This document shows positions 53,898-64,000 of a DNA stretch of 64,000 bases, piece by piece. The number at the start of each line of letters is the position of its first letter. The first letter of the stretch is position 1. The notes beneath the pieces are model-generated. The model did no database searches. It saw only the letters and a list, made by a program, of their open reading frames with translations, and was not told the DNA's origin. The stretch covers positions 1 through 64,000 of the forward strand of contig JAJZVW010000013.1 of assembly GCA_021847015.1 (NCBI GenBank). Reading direction: 5' to 3'. This DNA is from Pseudomonadota bacterium (lineage in GTDB: Bacteria > Pseudomonadota > Alphaproteobacteria > Rhodospirillales > Magnetospirillaceae). The translations under genes were made by a program, and so were the position numbers.

Positions 53898-55717
53898 GGT
53901 TCCTCTTCTCCGGGCATGAGGTCGGTGTCGGTGAAGGCGGCCGCGCCGTCATCGGGTCCGTCGCCGGCCACGTCCCGCACGGCTTCGATTCCCGCGCCGG
54001 GAAAGGCGGCCAGCACCGCCCGCACCAGCGGGTGGTTGGCGGCGTCCTCGCGTCGGCGGTTTTCGGCCGCCGCCTCCTCCTCGGCCAGGGTCGGCCGGGC
54101 GGGATCGACGGTGTTCACCACCACGGTCCATCGGCGGCCGGTCCATTCGTCCAGCAAACGCGCGAGCTTGGCGGGCAGGTCGTGGTGCCGGCCCGAATCG
54201 GCGAGCCGCAACTCGATGCGGCCGGCCGCGAACCGGACCAGACGGACGTCGCGCTTGAGCGCGGTGGCAAGAATGCCCTCGCGCTTCTCGGCGCACAGGG
54301 CCACCACCTCGGCGAACCCGGCGGGCATCGGCGGCAACGCCGCCGGCGCCGCCATCGCTTCTGGCGCGGGCGCCAGCTTCAGCGCCGCCGTAGGTCCCCC
54401 CGCGCCCGGCGGCGTCGCCGCCAGACCGTTTGAAGCGGGCGCCTGCGCGCCCGATGGCGATTCGGCCACCCGCTGGGCGGCGGTCGGCGCCAGGCTTCCG
54501 GTGCCGCCGCCGGACAGGCCTGCGCCGGGACCCAGCCCGCGCGGCGCGGGCGGCTGGGAGCGGAGCTGTTCGACGGCCTCGGCCGGGGTGGGAAGGTCGG
54601 CGGCGTAGGCCAGGCGTACCACCGCCATTTCCGCCGCCTGCAACGGGTTGGATGCCGAGCGCGTTTCCGCCAGGCCCTTGAGCAGCATCTGCCAGGCGCG
54701 GCTCAACTGGGCCATGGACAGGGCGGCGGCCAGTTGCGCGCCCTTGACCCGCTCGGTCTCGGAGGCGGTGGCGGAATCGGCGGCGTCGGGCGTGACCTTG
54801 AGGCGGGTGAGCCAGTGGGTCAGCTCCAGCATGTCCTGCAACACCACCGCCGGGTCGGCGCCCAGCGCGTATTGCTCGCCCATCTGGTCCAAGGCCGGGG
54901 CGATGGCCCCTTTCATCACCGCCTCGAACAGGTCGAACACCCGCGCACGGTCGGCCAGGCCCAGCATGTCGCGCACCTGGGCCTCGGTGACCAGCCCGGC
55001 GCCGTGGCTGATGGCCTGGTCCAGAAGCGACAGGCCGTCGCGCACCGAGCCGTCGGCGGCCCGCGCGACCAGGCGCAGCGCCCCCGGCTCGATGGTGGCC
55101 TGCTCCTTCCCGGCGATGGCGGCGAAATGCCCGGCCAGCACCTCCATGTCCACCCGCCGCAAGTCGAAGCGCTGGCAGCGGGACAGCACGGTCACCGGGA
55201 TTTTGCGGATCTCGGTGGTGGCGAAGATGAACTTCACGTGCTCGGGCGGTTCCTCCAGCGTCTTCAGCAGCGCGTTGAACGCCGCCGTGGACAGCATGTG
55301 GACCTCGTCGATGATGTAGACCTTGAAGCGGGCGCTGGCGGGCCGGTAGCGCACGCCCTCGATGATCTCGCGGATGTCGTTGACGCCGGTGCGGCTGGCG
55401 GCGTCCATTTCCAGGATGTCCACATGCCGGTCCTCGGCGATGGCCCGGCAATGCTCGCAGATTCCGCAAGGGTCGATGGTGGGCCCGCCGGTGCCGTCGG
55501 CGCCGACGCAGTTGAGCGCGCGGGCGATGATGCGGGCGGTGGTGGTCTTGCCCACCCCGCGCACCCCGGTCAGCACGAAGGCGTGCGCCAGCCGTCCGGA
55601 CTGGATGGCGTTGGTCAGCGTGCGCACCATCGCCTCCTGCCCGATCAGGCCGGCGAAATCGGTGGGCCGGTACTTGCGGGCGAGGACGCGGTACGGAGCG
55701 GGGGCGCTTTCGGTCAT
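53894..55717 (-). CDS. dnaX: DNA polymerase III subunits gamma and tau
   Basis: DnaX is the clamp-loader motor. The 607-residue product has MTESAPAPYRVLARKYRP, Walker A GVRGVGKTTTARI, the zinc module CGICEHCRAI, DEVHMLS and the sensor FIFATTEIRKIP. The region past about residue 370 is Pro/Ala/Gly-rich, followed by a tau-type C-terminal domain. I did not find a slippery frameshift run, so whether a short gamma is made is unclear. The ATG is at 55717. It overlaps ebfC by four bases. Confidence 0.96.
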   Translation of the reverse strand: MTESAPAPYRVLARKYRPTDFAGLIGQEAMVRTLTNAIQSGRLAHAFVLTGVRGVGKTTTARIIARALNCVGADGTGGPTIDPCGICEHCRAIAEDRHVDILEMDAASRTGVNDIREIIEGVRYRPASARFKVYIIDEVHMLSTAAFNALLKTLEEPPEHVKFIFATTEIRKIPVTVLSRCQRFDLRRVDMEVLAGHFAAIAGKEQATIEPGALRLVARAADGSVRDGLSLLDQAISHGAGLVTEAQVRDMLGLADRARVFDLFEAVMKGAIAPALDQMGEQYALGADPAVVLQDMLELTHWLTRLKVTPDAADSATASETERVKGAQLAAALSMAQLSRAWQMLLKGLAETRSASNPLQAAEMAVVRLAYAADLPTPAEAVEQLRSQPPAPRGLGPGAGLSGGGTGSLAPTAAQRVAESPSGAQAPASNGLAATPPGAGGPTAALKLAPAPEAMAAPAALPPMPAGFAEVVALCAEKREGILATALKRDVRLVRFAAGRIELRLADSGRHHDLPAKLARLLDEWTGRRWTVVVNTVDPARPTLAEEEAAAENRRREDAANHPLVRAVLAAFPGAGIEAVRDVAGDGPDDGAAAFTDTDLMPGEEEP

Positions 55718-55782
55718 GGGTGGCAGGATATCGCGGCGGCGGGACCGTGGAAAGCGCGCACCGGTAGCGAAATCGCCGCGGC

Positions 55783-58350
55783 TCAGGCGACCGGATTGCG
55801 GGGACGGGCCGTCCCCAGATGCAGGGCGCGCCCCTCGGCCAGAAGCTCGACCATCTTGCGGGCGGCAAGCGGCCGGCTGAAGAAATACCCCTGCATCTGG
55901 TCGCAGCCGAGCGCGCGCAGGAATTCGAGATGGGAGCGATGCTCGACGCCCTCGGCCAGCACCACCAGCTTCAGCGCCCGCGCCATGGCGATGATGGCCT
56001 CGACGATGGCCGCGTCGTTGGGGTCGGAGGTGATGTCCATGACGAAACTGCGGTCGATCTTCAGCTTCTGGATGGGAAAACGCTTCAACACGCTGAGCGA
56101 GGAATAGCCGGTGCCGAAATCGTCGATGGCGCAGGCGATGCCCATTTCGTTGACGCGCTTGACCACCTGGATGGCGTTGTCGGGATCGCGCATGGCCGAA
56201 CTCTCGGTGAGTTCGATCTCCAGGTAGCGGGGAGCGAGCCCGGTTTTGGTGAGCGCCGTCTCCAGCGCGCCGATCAGGCGCCGGGGATACTGGAACTGCC
56301 GGCCGGAGACGTTGACCGCCACCGGAATGGGAGGCAGGCCGCGGTCCTGCCATTCCTTGTTCTGCCGGCAGCTCTCCAGCAGCATGACGTCGCAAATGGC
56401 ATCGATGAGGTTTGATTCCTCGGCGAGGGGAATGAACTCCCCGGGCGCCACCATGCCCATGTCGGGGCTGTTCCAGCGCACCAGGGCCTCCATCCCCACC
56501 ACCGCCCCGGTGCGGAGATCCACCTGCGGCTGGAAATAGGGGATGAGTTCGCCGTTGTCCACGGCACGCCGCAGCTTGGCCTGGAAATTGAGCGTCCTGG
56601 CCGCCTTCGAGCTCATCTCCTTGGAAAAGATCTTCAGCGATCCCGGCTCCTGCGCCTTCGCCCGCTGAAGGGCGGCATCGGCGTTGCGGATAAGGATTTC
56701 GGCGTCCTCGCCGTCGCGGGGATAGATGGCGGCGCCGCCGCTGGCGGAAATGTCGAACTGCTCGCCCGCCACCGTCACCGTGGCCTGGGCCAGTTCGTGC
56801 AACCGCTCCATCACCTCCTGCAAATGGCGGCGGGCGGCGATGCCGGTGACGAGGACCAGGAAGCGGTCGCCCGAGGTGCGGGCCATGACGTCGCCCCGCC
56901 CCAGCCCCGCCTGGAGAACGTCGGCGACGGCCCGCAGGACCTGGTCGCCCACCGAATGGCCCATGGTGGCGTTGATGACGCCGAAACGGTCGATGCCCAG
57001 GGAGAGGATGCCGAGCAGGCTGTGTCCCCGCCGCGCCGAATCGCGGGCGTCCGCGAAGCGTTCCAGGAAAGCGGCGCGGTTGGGCAGCCGCGTCAGCGGA
57101 TCGTAATAGGCCAGGAATGACAGCCGCTGCTCGGCGAGCTTGCGATCGGTGACGTCGAGGAGCATGCCGTCCCAGACGATGTCCCCGGAATCCCTGAGCG
57201 ACGGGCGCGACTGCCCCCGCAGCCAGCGGCGGCCGCCGCCGATGCCGGCGACGGCCATTTCCTCCTCCAGCGGCTCCATGGTCCGGGCCGAATGTCCGAG
57301 GGAGGCCAGGAAGCGCTGGCGTTCATCCAGGGAGAGGACGCGCATGAACAATTGCGGGTCGGCGATCAGCTCTTCGGGCTCGACTCCCAGCACATCCCGG
57401 CAGCCTTCGCTGACAAAGGTGTATTCCAGCCGGCCGTTGGCCCGCAGCACGCGCTGGAATACCATGCCGGGGAGATTGGCGGCGATGGCGCGCAGACGCT
57501 CCTCGGTTTCCCGCAGCGCCGCCTGGGTCTGCCGGCGCTGCGTGACGTCGCGGCCGATGGCGACGAACTGGCGCTGCCCCTCCAGCCGCACCTCCTCGGT
57601 CGACAGTTCCAGAGGGAAGGTGGTGCCGTCGTTGCGCAAGCCGACCAGTTCGCGCGCGCCGCCGCCGACGATGCCGCCATCCTCCCCGTCGGCCTTCAGC
57701 AGAGGCAACCAGCGCTGATCCTCGGGGAGGAGAACGCCGAACGGCCGCCCCGCCAGTTCTCCCGGCTCGTACCCGAACAGCCGCCCGGCGGCGGCGTTGG
57801 CGGAATCGATGACGCCCCGCGCGTCGAGGAGGAAGATGGCGTCGGCCGCGTGCTCCATCAGCATGTCGAGGCGGAATTCGGCGCGGCGCGCGTCGGTGAT
57901 GTCGGTCAGCACGCCATCCCAGACGATCGTGCCGCCGCCGCCCCGCCGGGGACGGGACGCGCCCCGGAACCACCGCACCTCGCCGGCGGCGGTGACCATC
58001 CGGAACTCCTCCCGGCACATGTCCAGGGTGCTGGCGGAGCGCCGGATCGCCTCGATGTGGCGCTCGCAATCGGCCCGGTGGACCGCGGCGAGGCAGCCGT
58101 CGGCATCCGCCGCCATGGCCGCCGGGTCGACGCCCAGCAGGTCGCGCACCGCCTCGTTGAACCGGGAATAGGTGATCGTCCCGTCGGGCGCCATCTCGCG
58201 GCGGAAGGCGATGCCGGGCAGGACCGAGGCGAGCCCCTCGAGATGCGCCTGGGCTTCGGCGGTCAAACCGCCGGGATCGCCGGGGGACGCGTCCTTCGTG
58301 CCGTCAGCGGCCGGGCGGTTTTCGCCGATGGCACCGTAATCCTTGCTCAC
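55783..58350 (-). CDS. PAS-GGDEF-EAL c-di-GMP phosphodiesterase
   Basis: An 855-residue soluble protein with three PAS domains (about 35-155, 160-275 and 283-405), a GGDEF domain (410-575) and an EAL domain (585-840). The GGDEF site is SGDRF at 493-497, so cyclase activity is very unlikely. The EAL site looks complete (MEALVRW with EAL at 621-623, EIELTES, DDFGTGYSS, KIDRSF, AEGVE). It should hydrolyse c-di-GMP under PAS control. The GGDEF relic may still bind GTP as a regulator. Confidence 0.92.
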   Translation of the reverse strand: MSKDYGAIGENRPAADGTKDASPGDPGGLTAEAQAHLEGLASVLPGIAFRREMAPDGTITYSRFNEAVRDLLGVDPAAMAADADGCLAAVHRADCERHIEAIRRSASTLDMCREEFRMVTAAGEVRWFRGASRPRRGGGGTIVWDGVLTDITDARRAEFRLDMLMEHAADAIFLLDARGVIDSANAAAGRLFGYEPGELAGRPFGVLLPEDQRWLPLLKADGEDGGIVGGGARELVGLRNDGTTFPLELSTEEVRLEGQRQFVAIGRDVTQRRQTQAALRETEERLRAIAANLPGMVFQRVLRANGRLEYTFVSEGCRDVLGVEPEELIADPQLFMRVLSLDERQRFLASLGHSARTMEPLEEEMAVAGIGGGRRWLRGQSRPSLRDSGDIVWDGMLLDVTDRKLAEQRLSFLAYYDPLTRLPNRAAFLERFADARDSARRGHSLLGILSLGIDRFGVINATMGHSVGDQVLRAVADVLQAGLGRGDVMARTSGDRFLVLVTGIAARRHLQEVMERLHELAQATVTVAGEQFDISASGGAAIYPRDGEDAEILIRNADAALQRAKAQEPGSLKIFSKEMSSKAARTLNFQAKLRRAVDNGELIPYFQPQVDLRTGAVVGMEALVRWNSPDMGMVAPGEFIPLAEESNLIDAICDVMLLESCRQNKEWQDRGLPPIPVAVNVSGRQFQYPRRLIGALETALTKTGLAPRYLEIELTESSAMRDPDNAIQVVKRVNEMGIACAIDDFGTGYSSLSVLKRFPIQKLKIDRSFVMDITSDPNDAAIVEAIIAMARALKLVVLAEGVEHRSHLEFLRALGCDQMQGYFFSRPLAARKMVELLAEGRALHLGTARPRNPVA

Positions 58351-58456
58351 TCATCACTCCCGGCCAGCAGACGGGGGCAAACACCGCAGCCGATGGTAAG
58401 AGGCCGCGTGACTCAAGGCAACGGCGTACAACCTCGGGATAGGGTTGCCGCGGGGC

Positions 58457-59404
<948 letters not shown>

Positions 59405-59570
59405 CCGCGCACCATCCCCTTGGAAACCCCATATCATCGTTCATATGCCCGAACGCGCCCAACCGCAAGGCCACCATTTGCCGCCCGGTTTTTTGTTGCG
59501 ATGCGGCGCACGTTCCGCCCACAGTGCCGGTGGGCTGTACCACCGTACGGCGACGCCGAAGGAGACCGCC

Positions 59571-59894
59571 ATGTTCATCGCCATGAACCGATTCCGTATC
59601 GCCCACGGCCGGGAAGAGGAGTTCGAGCGCATCTGGGCGGAGCGCCGGACCAACCTCCCCGAGGTCCCGGGCTTCCGCGCCTTCCACCTGCTGCGCGGCC
59701 CGTCGGCCGAGGACCACACCCTGTTCGCCTCGCACACGATCTGGGAATCGCGCGCCCATTTCGAGGACTGGACCCGCTCGGACGCCTTCCGCCGCGCCCA
59801 CAGCGGCGCCGGCCCCTCGGCCGGCCTGTACCTGGGGCCGCCGCAATTCGAGGGGTTCGAGGTGGTGCAGGAAATAACCGCCGGGGAAAGGTAA
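59571..59894 (+). CDS. Antibiotic biosynthesis monooxygenase (ABM) fold protein
   Basis: A 107-residue dimeric alpha+beta-barrel protein. MFIAMNRFRIAHGREEEFER and VPGFRAFHLLRGP, then ASHTIWESRAHFEDWTRSDA, fit the haem-degrading monooxygenase/ABM group (HmoA, IsdG). Haem degradation is possible but not proven, because the fold also covers unrelated enzymes. AAGGAG lies six bases before the ATG. It is divergent from the epimerase and converges on mazF. Confidence 0.85.
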   Translation: MFIAMNRFRIAHGREEEFERIWAERRTNLPEVPGFRAFHLLRGPSAEDHTLFASHTIWESRAHFEDWTRSDAFRRAHSGAGPSAGLYLGPPQFEGFEVVQEITAGER

Positions 59895-59905
59895 GCGGGC
59901 GCCGG

Positions 59906-60253
59906 TCAGTTGGCTGGGCGGCCCAGTTCGGTGGACAGGCGCCGGGCGACCTCGACCCTGTCGGCCGCCGCCAGGCTGCCGATGCGCTCGGCGTCCCGCG
60001 CCTCGATGGTGGCGATCTTGGCGGTGCGCACGACGGATGGCGCGGGCAGACCGGCCGCCGCAAGATCCGACACCTCGACATCGCCCGGCCAGCCGCGGTT
60101 CTCGGCGCTGGTGATCATCAGCACCCACAGCAGGCCATGGGCCTCCTGGATGCCATTGGCGGCGACCACCAGGGCCGGCCGCCGCTGCCGCACCGGCCGG
60201 TCGGTGTAGGGAAACGGAACCTTGACCACGTCCCAGGCGTCAAAGGCCGCCAT
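59906..60253 (-). CDS. MazF/PemK-type toxin endoribonuclease
   Basis: A 115-residue protein of the MazF/PemK fold that cleaves RNA at short sequence motifs. VVKVPFPYTDRPVRQRRPAL holds the conserved Pro/Tyr and Arg residues, and MITSAEN and PSVVRTAKIATIEARD the Ser/Thr and Arg of the active site. Its start overlaps the stop of the upstream antitoxin gene by 14 bases, the normal order antitoxin-toxin. Cleavage specificity is unknown. Confidence 0.9.
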   Translation of the reverse strand: MAAFDAWDVVKVPFPYTDRPVRQRRPALVVAANGIQEAHGLLWVLMITSAENRGWPGDVEVSDLAAAGLPAPSVVRTAKIATIEARDAERIGSLAAADRVEVARRLSTELGRPAN

Positions 60254-60455
60254 AGGCCCGCCGATCCGCTTCGCTGTTCCACTCGCCGAAGGTGGCGAAG
60301 GGATCCTCCACCGTTTCGGGCGCGACGCGGGTCAACACCACCCGCTCGCCCTCGATGGCGTAGGCAATCTCGTCGCCTTCCTTAAGCCGCAACGCGGCGC
60401 GCACCGGCTGCGGAATCGTCGTCTGCGCCTTGCTGGTCAGCTTGCTGGTGATCAA
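60240..60455 (-). CDS. MazE/AbrB-type antitoxin
   Basis: A 71-residue swapped-hairpin AbrB-fold protein: SKLTSKAQTTIPQPVRAAL at the N-terminus binds DNA, GDEIAYAIEGERVVL follows, and the acidic C-terminal tail (FGEWNSEADRRAYGGL) would block MazF. The TTG start is supported by GGAGGAGG five bases upstream. No suitable ATG exists. Two palindromes upstream (60471-60487 and 60498-60516) are probable operators for autorepression. Confidence 0.87.
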   Translation of the reverse strand: MITSKLTSKAQTTIPQPVRAALRLKEGDEIAYAIEGERVVLTRVAPETVEDPFATFGEWNSEADRRAYGGL

Positions 60456-60470
60456 ACCGCCCTCCTCCGC

Positions 60471-60516
60471 GAAAGGAAATTCCTTTCGTCGGACCAAGGT
60501 AAGGGATTTCCTTACC
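60471..60516 (-). promoter_or_regulatory. Twin palindromic operators upstream of mazE
   Basis: The first is a perfect palindrome with 8-bp arms, GAAAGGAA-A-TTCCTTTC (60471-60487). The second has 7-bp arms, GGTAAGG-GATTT-CCTTACC (60498-60516). The centres are about 28 bases apart. They share AAGG/CCTT half-sites, as expected for cooperative MazE-MazF repression. Confidence 0.75.
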
Positions 60517-60552
60517 GGCTTCAAGGGCCTCGACCCGGATGGGCTCCGCCAC

Positions 60553-60879
60553 CTATGAGGGCTTGGGCGGCAACAGCTCATCGACAGCAACCCCGAGGGC
60601 GTTCGCCAATCGGCGATAGGCCGCCACGGAGCCGGGCTTCTTGCGCCCCTCGATCTCGACCAGGTAGCTGCGCCCCACACCGGCTTTGTCGGCGAGGGCC
60701 TGGGGCGAAAGACCGCGCTGCTCGCGCCATATCCGCACCGGGTGCTCGCCGGCCATCAGGCGCATGACCAACTCGACGGACAAGTGGTCGGCGCGCGCCG
60801 CTTCCTTGCCGATCTCCTTCTCGCGGGCCTCGGCGGTCCGCAGCGCCACGACGTCCTCGGCGTCCTCGATGGCCTCCAT
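60553..60879 (-). CDS. XRE-family HTH protein, orphan antitoxin-like
   Basis: A 108-residue protein. The N-terminal half (1-45) is helical, with an AGEHPVRIWREQ junction typical of antitoxins paired with RelE/ParE toxins. The HTH covers about 50-100 (RGLSPQALADKAGVGRSYLV, then EIEGRKKPGSVAAYRRLANA). The gene lies eight bases downstream of gyrB and just before mazEF. A RelE-type toxin would be expected beside it and is not there. It may be an orphan regulator or the remnant of a second toxin-antitoxin pair. Confidence 0.85.
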   Translation of the reverse strand: MEAIEDAEDVVALRTAEAREKEIGKEAARADHLSVELVMRLMAGEHPVRIWREQRGLSPQALADKAGVGRSYLVEIEGRKKPGSVAAYRRLANALGVAVDELLPPKPS

Positions 60880-60887
60880 GAAGCCCC

Positions 60888-64000
<3,113 letters not shown>

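Noticed and set aside
53894-55717. Programmed frameshift in dnaX for a short gamma subunit
   Set aside because: No A-rich slippery heptamer with a downstream stop was found in the expected central region.

Overview
The window is high-GC chromosomal DNA from an alphaproteobacterium. Rhodospirillales of the Magnetospirillum/Phaeospirillum type is my best guess, from gene content and protein style (many c-di-GMP and chemotaxis proteins, a DUF1150 gene behind hsp20, an NDUFA9-type epimerase, an Ehr/Hyf-like complex). This placement is inference, because no rRNA gene is present. Coding density is very high and no tRNA, rRNA, CRISPR array or phage was seen.

Layout. 0.3-3.2 kb: proB, obgE, rpmA and rplU on the minus strand, with a clear sigma70 promoter and an internal terminator. 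3.5-9.4 kb: DUF4139 protein, rmuC, asd, a possible 34-residue small protein, and a PAS protein overlapping a chemoreceptor. 9.7-14.3 kb: rlmJ, the cobalamin genes cobC/cobS with divergent cobT, and an RlmD-like rRNA methyltransferase. 14.5-21.9 kb: an EAL-CBS-GGDEF protein, a TPR methyltransferase, a 275-bp transposase-less palindromic element, an HPF/cold-shock fusion, tldD and DUF3422. 22.4-29.8 kb: a six-gene hydrogenase-4/complex-I-like operon (hyfB, C, E, F, G, I types). 29.8-33.3 kb: a membrane methyltransferase-like protein, tgt-queA, and a stand-alone DnaA domain IV protein. 33.4-41.2 kb: a signalling island with a response regulator, two histidine kinases, SiaB, SiaC and SiaA homologues and a diguanylate cyclase. 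41.2-48.0 kb: kup, a lone Rieske gene, two lipoproteins, hsp20-DUF1150, an NDUFA9-type epimerase, a small cytochrome c and a protein of unknown function. 48.1-64 kb: mutL, pgi, a NiCoT transporter, dnaX-ebfC-recR, a PAS-GGDEF-EAL protein, a UDP-glucuronate decarboxylase-like gene, a monooxygenase-fold protein, mazEF, an orphan XRE antitoxin-like gene, gyrB and a truncated recF.

How genes work together. The strongest candidate for an unusual system is the Hyf-like operon. Its large subunit has lost the N-terminal nickel ligands (Cys to Ser twice, His to Tyr), and no ferredoxin-like HyfH/NuoI subunit is encoded, which fits the poorly understood Ehr (energy-converting hydrogenase-related) complexes rather than a hydrogenase. 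The SiaABC set should control a diguanylate cyclase through reversible Ser/Thr phosphorylation of SiaC, and here it is joined to two-component proteins.

A family of about 85-bp imperfect palindromes (ends TGTCATCCCGAG / CTCGGGATGACA) sits almost only just downstream of genes, including inside the hyfG-hyfI and recR-ebfC intervals. One copy carries a second, unrelated insertion. Starts were chosen by Shine-Dalgarno spacing and family length. No database search was possible, so family calls rest on recognised motifs.
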